A DNA stretch of 64,000 nucleotides from assembly GCA_026545225.1 (NCBI GenBank), contig CM048845.1, forward strand, positions 78,792,533-78,856,532. Reading direction: 5' to 3'. Position numbers and translations under genes: made by a program. Under the pieces are notes generated by a model, which did not search any database, had not been told where the DNA came from, and worked only from the letters and a program-made list of their open reading frames with translations. The DNA comes from Cornus controversa (taxonomy: Eukaryota > Streptophyta > Magnoliopsida > Cornales > Cornaceae). Of the stretch, positions 1 to 11,893 are shown piece by piece (within the stretch, counting starts at the first letter, position 1; each line of letters starts with the position of its first letter).

Positions 1-2188
1 CAACTGGCTGAAACTATTCAGACCCTGTTTCTCACTGTTTTCAAGCTTCAATTCTTCCTCCATAAGATCCACAACTCAAGGGATCATTCTATATGCACAA
101 AATTATAAATAAAAAATTTTGCATAAACTTGGACATTTAAAAAGAAGTACAAATTCTCATTTGCATCATTTAGCATACATCATGTTCAAGTCATACATAT
201 AGTATGAAATCATAAAACACAATTCCAACATGTTCTTGAAATATGAATGCAACGTGTCAAAGTCTAAATTTCCATACATATGTTAATATGAACTAAGTCT
301 ATATCCCAAATGTGCCAAATAGTAAAAATAACTAGAAAGGGATTCTATGAACCCAAGTCCATCTCATGGTTGCTCACCATCAACAACTTCCTTGCCATGT
401 CCTGAAAATGTTAATGTATGGGGGATAAGCGAATTCAACGACTCAAAGTAATATATTGTGCAATCCATTCAAGTCTACAATTATATAAAGACAATTCCAA
501 TACATATCTTAGCTACGTGTCATGCTTCCTATCATTCTAGGCAAATCTATAAGGTTCATTTTCATGGTATACTCATCAAATACATTTGACAACCACAATT
601 CATAACATGCTTCGTTGCACAATCCATCATATCTATAACATATGATTTAACCAAATTTATTCACAATTCCACTTAACTCACATAACTTCACATAAAACAT
701 AAAACTTATCACAAAGCCACATTGCTCTTAGAATTGGACTCACACTCATACACAATATTAAGATATGTACCGAAGTCCCACATCTCAATCCTTGGTTGTT
801 ACGGGCTACTAACTTATCTGGTTACCATCCAACTTGCGCAAGGTTGAGTGTAATATCTCACTCCAACAATGGTATGATATTATCCGCTTTGGGCCTGAGC
901 CCGCACGGTTTTGTTCTTGGGTTTTACCCCAAAAGGCCTCATACCATTTGAAGAGAACATACTATGTATAAACACATCCCCTTTTCCACACCCAGGCGAT
1001 GTGGGATTGAGCACCCTGTACCTTGTCAGTGTAGTAGCTAAACCCAGTGTCTATCTTCGCACTCGCCCACTCACACCTGTCCACAAGGGTTATTACATTG
1101 AGGTTTTTCAACCCCAAAAGGATATGTTACCCCTCTTTTTTCCATGAGCCATTTCTGAGAATTCACCACACACACAAAAGATATATCACATTTTGCACAT
1201 ACATTCGCACATTTCGATGTATTGCAACTAATAGATGTCCTATGTCCATTCTAGCTTGTCATACAACAATTCATAATGACACATGAATACATTCATATTC
1301 CAAAGTTAGGTTCTTCAACAAATTCACCAAGATTTTATATATGCAATACATGACCCAATTTGCACATTTAAGCAATTCATGTATTTTATAACATTTATCA
1401 ATCATTTCTAATTCAAAGAAACATTCATCATCAATCTAATTCAACAATTCATCCCCAAAATCTCATATCATCATATATAATATGACTACATCAATTTTAT
1501 GCTAAAAATTTAAAATTAAACTTAAAATGTAAGACACAACACACACCCCCTGCTTCAATAGTTATAGTTTCAAGCTATTTCTTACTTTCACCCAAAAAAT
1601 AATGGATCAAATTCGAGCCCTTAGTGCGTAGACCATTTCTCTCTTCTTCGGTGAACTCCGATTATGGACCTAACTCCCTCAAAATCAATGGAGAAGGGAA
1701 GAAGAAAATGTTGCTATATATAGATATATGTATATGCTCCTCACAGTTGAATGAGAAAGAGAAATGAGGGATGAAAATCTCCTCTTATTTATAGAATTTT
1801 GACCTACCCTTATTTACAATAATGCCATTACCTTTCACTAAACCTTCTCGGACTCAATTTTTGAGTTTCGTAACTCCGATTGACACGAAATCGACTCCGG
1901 GGCTCGCATCTCTATGATTTTATCAAATATTTTATTTAATCTATCCTCCAAATTTGGAGACATTCAGACACTTTCGAATTTTTTGGGTCCACAGGGCTCA
2001 CATCCCTATGTCAATCAAACCCGAAAAAGTCTACTTTTGTCAAACGATCCAAAAACTTCCCCAAACACTTATACAAGTCTCTAAACCTGTATTGTACATT
2101 TAAAACATATAAATAATCATTTAAAGTATTAATATGTCAATAAATGAAAATGACAAAAAATTGGACAAAAGTGGTCACGGTTCTTACA
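1..2188 (-). mobile_element. probable minus-strand LTR (partial, runs off the left edge)
   Basis: No coding region is supportable here. Read on the minus strand, the segment begins TGTAAGAACCGTGACC at 2188, a start typical of plant LTRs. A TATA-like TATAAATAAG follows near 1790, then a purine/pyrimidine-skewed leader. On the plus strand it therefore ends ...CA at 2188. The part near 840-960 contains a word (tatgatattatccgctttgg) that I recall as widespread in plant dispersed repeats. The other LTR end and any coding part would lie left of the window. Boundaries and family are inference. Confidence 0.4.
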
Positions 2189-3954
2189 ATTCAATCATTA
2201 TATAAATAATTTTTAACAGTTTTAACGACAAGTTGACAAAAGGGGATCGTTGAGCACGCATGCCAAACTTGGGATTAGACGGTGTAATTAGGTCCATTTT
2301 CGACCACTGTGTGTAGTTAGGGCAAATCTTAAGGACTGTTAATGTAATTTACCTTTTTTCTAAAGCAAATAACAAGGCTCCAAAAAAACTTTATTTTTAT
2401 TTTTTTCTGGCAAGAATAAATCTCATAGTGTTCTTGGGGAAACTAAAACCCTCTACCTTTTACTTTGAAATGAGAGGAAATACCACTGGCCCAGGCCTCG
2501 GTGGGCTTCAAAGAAGTTAATTGAGTTGAAGAGGAGCTTTTAGCTATTAAAGCTTGAACCCATGCAAAATTGTTTGAGCTTGACTCAAATATTACTAGTC
2601 AAATTCAATCTCAGTTTGGTTGCTCGTCTAATTGATCGCGAACTCAAACTTGAGATCAAGATTGTTAAGGAAAAAATAAATACTCTTCAAGGTTATAACC
2701 TAATGATACTCAAGTCCCATAGGAATAAAATGGAGTGTGTGAGTCCAATTAGGAAACAAAGAGAGAAAGTGACTATAAATCCAAGCAATCCTTATTAATG
2801 AGCTATATTCATGAACTTTTTATCAAATTTATTCACGAAGACTTCTTCATGAACTTGTTCATGAGCTTAATGGGTCGAGCCAATAATTTTCAAGCTCGGC
2901 TCATTTATCAAATGAGCTTGAAAATGGAGCCCGAGTCAAGCTTTAACCAAACCAAGCTTGAATGGTTAATCAACAACTCGACTTGTTTGCAGCTTGGGCA
3001 AGCAACACACTTCATACACCGAGAGCAAAGGTCGGTGATTGAAATGACCCTTTTTGAAGAAGTGTTATGAAACACAACATAAAAAAGAGGATCCAATTTC
3101 ATTTACTTGATATAGAAGTGCTGGGCACAAGATTGCAAATGTATCGGTTTATCATAAAAATATATTTAACAAATTGAATTTCATAAGAGTTTGGTTGGAA
3201 TTTATTTGTCATGTAAATGAATTGACTTTGAACAATTTTTCTTTTTTAATTCCATAATAAACAAGTTGATTCATGACATTTTTTTATAAATTTCTTAATA
3301 AACGAGTTGATTTAGGACATTCTGTAAACATGTTTATTAAAATCCTAAATGCTCTAAACTTGTTTGAGCTTATAGTCAAATTTCGTCCTTGCTAATTTTG
3401 ATCACAACTCAAATTCCAACACAAGAAGAAAGTTTAAGCCTGAGCTTAAGATGACTAAACTAACAATAAGCAGTGAACTCGAGTTTGGTGAGTAATGTGG
3501 AAAGTGAGATCAAATATTAAAATCAAAACTTAATTCAAACTCACTCAAGTTTGGTGAATATTATCCAACTCGAGACAAAATATTCAAATCAAAACTTGAT
3601 TCAAACTAGAGTTCGAACAATTGAACCAAACCCAACAACCAAAAGCCCAGACTGGCTCGGCTGGATTGTAGTCCTAGGTGGACCGATATGAACAAGAAAT
3701 AATAAAAAAAAAAGAAAAAAGAAAATAAAAAAGAACATAAAAAGGTAAATTTCACCAACCTTAAAGTTTGACAAAATTGCACGAACTTTATGAAAATGGA
3801 ATGTGATAACAATTATTTCCACCATTAACAGTTAAAGATCAAAAATGATAAAGTCATGCAATGAAAAATATTTAAAGTTCACTGTTTTTCTCATTTTACA
3901 AGACCTGTTTATTAAACAAATATTATTTTATCTAAGCATTTTAGTAATATATAG
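2189..3954. other. gene-free repeat-like stretch
   Basis: I see no gene. The part from about 2540 to 3600 is rich in alternating words such as gagcttgaactc and aactcgagttt in both orientations. That pattern is typical of decayed dispersed repeats, but no terminal repeats could be paired. Short open frames here have no recognisable domains. Confidence 0.4.
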
Positions 3955-4513
3955 GCCTGGCAAAGTGGGCGAGTTGGACAAGTTTGGATCGGGTCAAATA
4001 TGAGTCAGATCAGCCCGTTGATCTAGTGAACCGTTTTATAATTAAAAAATATGAAACTATTTTTAATTTGGACTAATTCCATCGTCATATTCGGATGAAA
4101 AAAATATGGACAGATAAAAATACAGATCTATATTAACTGTGCAGATTGAAATGAAAAAATCTGTTTAATCACTTAAATCCAACAATCTTTTTCAAAAATT
4201 CTTTAATTATATACTATTTTATGAATTTCGAAGCTAAAAATCCAAGTTAGCATAGATTGATTCGTTTATATAAAATCTAATTTGTTTACAAAAATTCGAC
4301 CCATTTATACAACCAACTCGTTTACCCAAAAAAATATATTTTTTCATAAATAAATAAAAAATGTATATTATAAGGGCTAATATGTAACAAAATATAGAAA
4401 AAAATAATTTATAATGTGTTTTAAACCCGACTCATTTTGTAGGATTCGACTCGACTTTGCAGGACCCAACCCGACTCATTTTGTAAGACCCAACCCGACC
4501 CAACTAATTTGTA

Positions 4514-4553
<40 letters not shown>
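3955..4553. repeat. hAT-like MITE remnant ending in a (TA)n tract
   Basis: The segment starts ggcctggcaaagtgggcgag and later contains acccgactcattttgtagg and cccaacccgacccaac. These GGGTCGGGTTGG-type words on both strands are typical of the termini of small hAT-related elements in plants. The right end runs into a (TA)n microsatellite (about 4515-4553), so no target duplication could be read. Confidence 0.35.
4515..4553. repeat. (TA)n microsatellite
   Basis: About 19 uninterrupted TA units directly precede the left end of the hAT-like element at 4554. A second tract lies at about 4683-4717 inside that element. Confidence 0.95.
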
Positions 4554-4556
<3 letters not shown>

Positions 4557-4680
4557 GAGTGCACAAAAAATTCGCCAATCCGTGAATCCGACTAACAGAT
4601 TTGTGGCAGATTAAAAAATAAAAATTCGTTGGGAACGGATTGGAGGATCAGAATCCGATCCGATTCGTGGCAATTCATGG

Positions 4681-4721
<41 letters not shown>

Positions 4722-4969
4722 CTTATATCTTTTATTCTTTCAGGCTAAACCTAAAGGATTAATTTGATTCTTATATATTATGTTTGTGATTACTAGTGTT
4801 ATTATACCGGTTACCACTTGTTGCATGTACAAGGTTTTAATTTGGCTTGTTGGTTAATAGGTATGGGAAAATGTTGTTTAGAATAATAATTATATTCAGG
4901 CTGACATTGGTCGAAACAATGGCTACTTCTTGTTGGTTGATGTGCAGAATGAAAAGGCTTGTTATAATG

Positions 4970-5377
4970 TGTAGGGGTAAAAATCTCCACTTCTTCAAAC
5001 GGATCGAACTGGTACCCAAACGAACTAAGCCCTAAAGGGTTTGAGCCCAAGTATCAACAAAAGCCCCAGAGAATTGTTCAAAGAAAGAGAACGGGCCTAG
5101 TCACCCCCTTTATGAGGCCAAAGCGGCCCAATCTAGACATAAGTCCAAGCTCAAATAGGAATTTGAATCATTGAGAGAAAAAATAGCTAGAAATAAGAAA
5201 ATTTGAATCCTAGTAGGATTCAAATTCCAACTTGTATAAATATCCAGAAAAGATGAATAAACGGATTCTCGAATCCTTATCTCAATTTATCCCTAAAAAT
5301 ATTGTATTCTTAATTTTATTGGGTGTGTACATTGAATTAATTAGGAAAAATTAGCTAAGCAATTTTTTGTACCAACA
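4970..5377 (+). repeat. 5' LTR of the Tat-type element
   Basis: Begins TGTAGGGG and ends TTTTTGTACCAACA. It is collinear with 18171-18564; by eye roughly a tenth of positions differ, and this copy has about 20 bp (near 5210) missing from the other. The R/U5 part includes gggtgtgtacattgaatta. Confidence 0.9.
5235..5242 (+). promoter_or_regulatory. TATA box of the Tat 5' LTR
   Basis: TATAAATA lies about 140 bp before the LTR end, as expected for a plant LTR promoter. The same word is present in the 3' LTR near 18420. Confidence 0.6.
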
Positions 5378-5380
5378 CTT

Positions 5381-5398
5381 TGGCGTCGTCTATGGGAA
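5381..5398 (+). other. primer-binding site of the Tat-type element
   Basis: TGGCGTCGTCTATGGGAA starts three bases after the LTR. TGGCGCCG-type sites complement the 3' end of plant tRNA(Asp). This copy has diverged, so the tRNA assignment is tentative. Confidence 0.55.
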
Positions 5399-5449
5399 CG
5401 TTTAATCATTTTCTGTTCAAGACTTGAAGAATTCACAATCATAGTGGAC

Positions 5450-6707
5450 ATGAGAAGAAATACTTACGATGTGAAAGATCTGGGCAAACCCTTTAGGAAT
5501 CAAAGGAGGGTGTCACCTATATAGCCAAACATCCAGGATCCTCTAGCGAACGCTAATCTCCAAGCAAAGGTCGAATGCGCCGAAAGTGTGAGAAACCCTG
5601 GGCGACGGCAAAATAAAAGGGCCGAATCGAGTAACCACCTGTTGAGTGCTTCTCATCACAACCAGCCTGCAGGCAGAAACCCTCATCTTGGCCAACCCAA
5701 AGAAGATCAGATCAATCTCGTGCAGTTTTACCAGGAATAGAGGCCCCAAATGCAACGGGAGATCGATAAACTGAAAAGTAGTCGATCCTACAATCCAGCT
5801 AATCGAGTCTCCCTTCACAGAAAATATAGACATGACTAAAAGGCCGAGAAGGTTTACCCTACCTACATTTGTCACTTTTGATGGAAAGACAGATTCGGTG
5901 GAGCACATCTACCAGTATCAATAGAAGATGACCCTGGATGCCAAAAATGATGCCCTCATGTGCAAAATCTTTCCATCCAGCCTAGCTGGGCCGACATTAC
6001 TTTGGTTCAAGCAACAACCTCCTCGTTCAATCTTGAACTTCGTAAGGCTGTGCGAGTAGTTTGTGGCCCAGTACATTGGAAACCAGTAACGAAAGAGGAC
6101 AATCTCCTCACTATTCACCATGAGGTAGGTTAAAGGAGAGACTTTGAAATCTTTCTTAACCCATTTCAATTTAAAGATGTCGATGATAGATCAGTACGAT
6201 CAAATCGCGGTAGTAGAAGCTTTTAAGATAGCAGTTTTGTCAGAAGAAGGCTTCCACAGATCTCTGGTGAAAAGTGTCCCAAAAGATATGGGCAATATTA
6301 ACTTCTGCGCTTAGAAGTATCTAAGGATAGAAGAGGATGAAACGGCCAAAAGACAGCGATCAACCTTGATCACTGTGGCACAACAAACGAAAACCCAGGT
6401 CGTTAAGATAAAGCCACCTCGAGTTACTTATTCGTCTACACCAGAGTCAATGAAAAAGAAAAAAGTCAAAGAGAATATCAACCATCTAAAAGTGTATCTA
6501 GCGAAACTCTATTATGAAAATAAAAGTAAGGGGATCTTTCGCTCGCCTCCAGCCAAGCAGCCCCCAGAACAGAGAGATAAGAACAAACACTATTCTCTCC
6601 ACAATGACTTCGGACATACCACCAATGAGTGCAGAAGTTTAAGGCAACAGGTGGAGGCTCTGATCACTAAGGGCAACTTGTTAGAATATGTCGTTCGGGA
6701 AGAATAA
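5450..6707 (+). pseudogene. gag pseudogene of the Tat-type element
   Basis: Structural capsid/nucleocapsid gene. The ATG at 5450 opens a frame that meets a stop within about 25 codons. Recognisable capsid words follow in shifted or interrupted frames: TLPTFVTFDGKTD near 5860, then FPSSLAGPTLLWFKQQPP near 5980, the usual Gag domain of plant gypsy elements. The last intact stretch (6366-6707) ends with HNDFGHTTNECRSLRQQVEA, the nucleocapsid-like Cys/His motif, followed by the TAA. Several internal TAG/TGA codons break the frame. Not functional. Confidence 0.8.
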
Positions 6708-6889
6708 GCCAAACCTTCTGATCAATCTCAACCAAAGGCAAATAGGTAGTTGAACCCTTCTCCTGTTCATGTTATCAACGATATTCATGGTCGACCTGCC
6801 TCATATTGAGAAAACGAGTCCTAAAGGTGGTTACACCTAAGAAATGCTCAGTAGATTCAGAGGATTGGAAAGATCCACTCGGTGCATAA

Positions 6890-7275
6890 CTGTTCAGCCA
6901 ATGTAATAATTGTATTCACGAATGAAACATGAGAAAAATCCAAACGTCGCATGAGGACTCGTTCGTGTACTAACCCTATCGATTTTTTAACATATGGGTT
7001 TAGAGGCAGAACGCATAAGGCTTACTATCGAGCTGCTGGTAGGGTTTGACGACAAACAAGTGATTCCAACTGGGGTAGTGGAACTCCTAATAACTGCAGC
7101 GACTAAAACCTTGACTGAGACCTTCATCATTGTCAATTTTAACTCTTCATACAATATGATAATGAGAAGAGGTTGGATACACAAGATGCGAAGAGCCCCA
7201 TCGACACTCCATCAGCTAATGAGGTGCATAGTGCCGAATGGAAGGGGTACAATCGACATCTTGGGAAACTAAGTA
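6890..7275 (+). pseudogene. retropepsin (protease) remnant
   Basis: Aspartic protease part of pol, which would process the polyprotein. The C-terminal half is readable in one frame (6994-7272), including NFNSSYNMIMRRGWIHKMRR and LHQLMRCIVPNGRGT, where the family usually has YNAILGRPWLH-like sequence. Upstream (about 6950-7000) the frame differs and the catalytic DSG region reads as TRSCTNPIDFLTYGF, so the active-site Asp is not present. A frameshift separates the halves. Confidence 0.7.
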
Positions 7276-7329
7276 GCCATTAAGAAGTGTTATGCCCTTA
7301 CGCTAAAAGGAAAGATAGTGAAGGAAGAA

Positions 7330-8540
7330 TAGGCTAAATAGCAATTACAAAATTCTCTACCAAAAGGCATTCCACGAGAGCAAGAAAAAGAAAAGCCGAC
7401 CGAGGAACCACTCGAAGAGGTAGAATTCGTTTCCAACAAGGATCCCACAAAGCTAGGGACCTCACTATGCTAGGAAGACAGAACGCGACTAATGCAATTG
7501 TTGAGAGAAAGTACAGATATTTTCGCCTGGGATCACACAGACATGCCAGGTATTGATATGTCAGTATCATGTCACGCGCTCAATGTCAATCCAAACCACC
7601 CACCTATGAAGCAGAGGCAAAGATGATTCACTCTAGAAAAGAATCAGATCATAGTAGCAAAGATAAATTGGCTCCTCCATGCAGGCTTTATTAGAGAAGT
7701 ACAATTGCCGGATTGACTCTCAAATGTGGTAGTGGTCCATAAAAAGAATGGCAAGTGGCTAATCTGTATAGACTTTACCAATCTAAACAAGACTTGCCCC
7801 AAAGATAGAGTTTCTCTTCCAAAGATCAATCAAATGGTCGATGCCACAATTGGATATGAGCATTTGACATTCGTTGATATATACTCTGGATATAATCAGA
7901 TTCCTATGAATCCAAACGATCAGGAAAAAATTTCATTTATCACTGAAAAATGAATCTATTGTTACAAGTGATGCCGTTCAGCTTGAAGAACACTAGCAAC
8001 TTACCAGCGACTGAACAACAGAGTCTTCAAAAACTTAATTGGCCGAACGGTTAAAACATATATAAATGACATGGTGGTAAAAAGTCTTAAAAAAATAATA
8101 TCACTTGAGACATCTGTAGGAGGTATTTGATACCCTGCAAAACCACAATATGAAACTGAACCCATCAAAGTGCTCATTAGGGATTTCTTCGGGACAGTTT
8201 CTGGGGTACATAGTAAACTGAACGGGGATAGAAGCAAGTCCGATTTAGGTGAAGGCCCTCATTTGGAACGAAGAACCAAAAACTCACAGGGACGTTTAGA
8301 TCTTGATAAGACATATCGCTGCTCTGAGTAAATTCATTTCCCGTCTTTCTGACAAGTGCAAGCCCTTTTTCGATACCATCAGAGCAAAAGAAAAAAAAAA
8401 CACGAGGAGCCGAGCAGAACGACGTCCTGGCAAAACTCAAGTAGTACTTAATTCAATTGCCAACGCTTTTAACACTGAATGTAGGAGAGCCACTGTCTTT
8501 ATACCTTGTGATATCTCGAATAGCCACTAGTGCAATTCTG
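7330..8540 (+). pseudogene. reverse transcriptase remnant with altered active site
   Basis: Copies RNA to cDNA in intact relatives. The best stretch (7714-7953) reads VVVVHKKNGKWLICIDFTNLN and LTFVDIYSGYNQI; the latter holds the first catalytic Asp. A TGA at about 7714 replaces a codon just before it. After a stop near 7953 the frame resumes, and the second catalytic block is TYINDMVVKS (codons at 8056-8085), where the family has YVDD. Its first Asp is Asn here, a G-to-A change, so the enzyme would be dead even without the stops. The thumb region (8240-8540) is badly broken. Confidence 0.85.
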
Positions 8541-8569
8541 ATTAGGGAGAGCTCGTCAAAAGATAATAT

Positions 8570-9330
8570 CTAGTGTTTTACTCAAGTAAGACCATGACCG
8601 AGACATAGCAGAGGTACTTGAAAGCTGAAAAGATCGTACTAGCCCTAGTCCAAGTAAAAAGGAAACTTAGGCACTATTTTGAGGCTCACTCAATCATTGT
8701 CCTTACCAAATTCCCGATCAGAGTCATTCTTCATAAACCTGATCAGTCAGGAAGGGTCGCTAAATGGACAATTGAGTTGGAGGTCTACGACATAACTTAT
8801 GAACCTCGGATTGCGATAAAGGGACAGACAATTGCAGATTTCTTGCTTGAGTATGAGCGTGAGTGAGAGCGATGAAGAATCAGGAGTTTCAGCTCAACCA
8901 AGGTGGAAACTCTATGTCAACGGATCATCGATGCAGACAGGATCGGGCATTGGTGTAAAAATTTAGACTCCTGATGGAACTATTTTATAGTAAGCGATCC
9001 ATCTAGAGTTTCTTACATCAAACAATGAAGTCGAGTATGAGGCCTTGTTAGCAGGACTAAGGTTGGCACAAACACTCCAGGTAAAAAATTTACAAATTTT
9101 TAGTGATTCTCAACTAATTATGAAACAGGTTAGTGGGAACTACTTTTCAAAAGATGATCACATGAAAGCCTACAAAGACTTGGTGGAAAATGAGCTCAAG
9201 GAGTTCGACCAAGTCAGGGTTTCTCAAATCCGAAGGGACCTAAACCTTAAAGTTAATAGGCTAGCATGTTCAGCCTCAGTAACTCAGCCAAATCTGATTA
9301 GGATCGTACCGATCAACTCCTTATAAATGC
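8570..9330 (+). pseudogene. RNase H remnant of pol
   Basis: Two blocks are seen. 8618-8866 (YLKAEKIVLALVQVKRKLRHYFEAHSI, followed by QTIADFLLEY) is the connection domain. 8895-9330 is the RNase H fold: LYVNGSSMQTGSG, then NNEVEYEALLAGLRLAQ, then NLQIFSDSQLIMKQVSG, in the order typical of plant gypsy RNase H. The first Asp of the usual YVDGSS motif reads Asn (YVNGSS), again a G-to-A change. In-frame stops lie near 8960-8990. Confidence 0.8.
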
Positions 9331-9399
9331 CTAGCATCTATATCTAGAGAGAGGAGCTAGTGTTACAGAACCAACCCAATTAGATGGACCCCATCAAGG

Positions 9400-10560
9400 C
9401 TTATCTCATTAATGGAGTGTTGCCAACTTCAAGAGAATAAGAAAAAAATTAGAATAAATTCCTCAAGATATTCCATGATTGGCGGACACCTGTATAGGAG
9501 ATCGTTCTTAGGACCATACTTGAGGCATGTGGCACCTGCAGAAGTAAATGAAGTGCTTTCTAGAATTCACGAAGGCGTGTGTGGGAATCACTCAAGAGGG
9601 CGATAGCTGGCCCATAAGACCATTACCCAAGGGTATTTCTGGCCAAACATGGCCCGAGATGTCGAAAAGCACACTAAAAAATGTGATAAATGCCAGCGAC
9701 ATGCAAGAATACCTCAACAGCCCCTAGAAGATCTGACCACCATGGCCATTCATGAAATAGGGATAGATTCGATTGGACCCTTCCCTAAGGCTACTAACAG
9801 CAAAAAGTACATCTTGTTGGCCACCGATTATTTCACAAAATGTGTTGAAGCGTAAGGTTATGCAACAATCACCCACGTGCAAGTAAAAAGGTTCATCTTG
9901 AGTAATATCATCTGCCGATTCAATTTACTAGAGTCCATTATCATGAACAATGCCACAAACTTTGATAATCGGCCAATAGAAAAGTTCTTCAGAAAATACG
10001 AGATCCACCAAAAGTTTTTCTCAAGGTCGTATCCACGGGGGAACGGCCAAGCAAAAATAACTAATCGGACCATTTTTTAGTGTGTTTGAAAAAAATTGAA
10101 GGCCCAAAAGGGCAAGTGGCTAAATGAGTTATCTAAAGTGCTCTGGGCTTACCGAACGATACCCAGGCATCCGACCGGAGAAAGTCCGTTATGCCTGGCC
10201 TATGGATCAAGTAGTAATACCAACTGAGCTGCCTACCCCAACAATCAGAACAGAGATAGTAGATAAGGGGCAGAACAATCAACTATTAGAACAAAATATA
10301 GACCTCTTGGAAAAAATGAAGGAGGCAGCTCAGATAAGGCTTGTGTCCTATCAAAGGATGATCAAAAACAGTTATGATAAGAAGGTGAGACACCGAGCAT
10401 TCAGCCTCAGAGACTGGGTATTATGAAAAGTCACTGACAATTCAAAGGAACGTAATGCTGGAAAGTTTACAGCAAAATGGGAAGGCCCATATGAAGTCAT
10501 AGAAGTGATCAGGAAGGGTGCATACAAGCTTCGCAGAGTTAGCGACGCATAAGCAATTTG
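9400..10560 (+). pseudogene. integrase remnant with two altered catalytic residues
   Basis: Inserts the cDNA in intact relatives. The HHCC zinc finger is still readable (IHEGVCGNHSRG near 9570, CDKCQRHA near 9682). The core follows: GIDSIGPFPKATNSKKYILL, then ATDYFTKCVEA. The second acidic position reads Asn at 9946-9948 (MNNATNFDN), and the last Glu reads Lys at 10054-10056 (NGQAKITNRTIF). Both are G-to-A changes. Stops interrupt at about 9604, 9853 and 10078. The C-terminal part (10124-10560) includes KWEGPYEVIEVIRKGAYKL. No chromodomain was seen, as expected for Tat. Confidence 0.85.
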
Positions 10561-11239
10561 TAAGCCTTGGAATTCAACCCATTTAAAAAGGTCTTATGTT
10601 TGAATTTTAACATACTAGAATTAGATTATTCCTTTTTGACAGTGTATCTTTTGACTTTCCCAAAAATAGAAAAGTCTTATAATAAAAAGAAAAAAAATGC
10701 ATTTTTTAGTACTTTGCTATCAAAAAGAGAAAAGACTTGGTCCCACATCGAAGAAAAAATTATGTACTCTACAGTCATGGCAAGACATGGCTGCTGTGCA
10801 ATAATACATGCACAACTACATTGTGTTGCCCTCTTTTTTGCCTTTACTCCAAGGGTATTTATCCACTAAGGCAACCTATTGCAAATTCTGCAAAGATTAC
10901 CTCCAAGTTTCTTTAGAAAAATTATATGTTTAAAGCTTGATACATTAGAATTTAGAGTTTAAACTTTTACAATACAACCTTGCTTTTTCTAAGGAAATGA
11001 GTATATTTTTTAGAATTGACCTCAGAAGTAATGAGAGTCATTTTTAGTTGGTTATTATTAAAAAGGTGAATGGGCACAGTCCCATACCAAATAAAAGTCA
11101 TTGTGTTTCGTTATATATAAAAGGAAACAAGTGGCCTTAAAGTCATGGCAAGACAGGTTATTGCACAGGAAAATATGTGCGGTAACATGCTCTTGCCAAC
11201 TTTTGTGTTAACAACAATGACCAACCTTTTTACAAAAAG
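10561..11239 (+). other. non-coding spacer between integrase and array
   Basis: AT-rich and without a domain. The word tcatggcaagaca occurs twice (about 10778 and 11145), each time followed by similar cytosine-poor sequence, which suggests an old local duplication. Confidence 0.5.
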
Positions 11240-11893
11240 AGGTCATAGGCCCAATCAAGCTAAGGTATTAAGCAACCGATCGCTTACTCAAGTTAAGGTC
11301 TTAAACGACTGATCGCTTACTCAAGTTAAGATTTTAAACGACCGATTACTTATTAAAGCTAAGGTCTTAAACGACCAATCGCTTACAAAAAAGAAGCCAT
11401 TGACCCAATCAAGCTAATGTCTTAAATGATCGATTATTTATTAAAGCTAAGGTCTTAAATGACCGATCGCTTACTCAAGCTAAGGTCTTAAATGACTAAT
11501 TGCTTATTAAAGCTAAGGTCTTAAACGACCGATCGCTTACAAAAAATAGGCCATAGGCCCAATTAAGCTAAAGTCTTAAATGACCGATCACTTACTTAAG
11601 CTAAGGTCTTAAACTACCGATTGTTTATTAAAGCTAAGATCTTAAACGACCAATCTCTTACAAAAAAGAGGCCATAGGCCCAATCAATCTAAGATCTTAA
11701 ATAACCGATCGCTTACAAAAAAGAGGCTATATGCCCAATTAAGCTAATGTTTTAAATGACCGATTGCTTACTTAAGCTAAGGTGTTAAACGACCGATTGC
11801 TTATTAAAGTTGTAGTCTTAAACGACAAATCGCTTACAAAAATAGGGGTCATAGGCCCAATCAAGCTAAGGTCTTAAACGACCGATCGCTTAC
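11240..11893. repeat. tandem array in the Tat 3' region, left part
   Basis: A core of about 33 bp (aagctaaggtcttaaacgac plus cgatcgcttac) is repeated many times. Some units carry an extra block of about 25 bp (aaaaagaggccataggccca). Short and long units therefore alternate irregularly. The array stops at 11893 where a solo-LTR-like element has inserted, and resumes at 14898. Confidence 0.9.

Noticed and set aside
5543-5908. 121-codon minus-strand frame
   Set aside because: Antisense to the degraded gag; no domain, and the plus strand shows clear capsid words.
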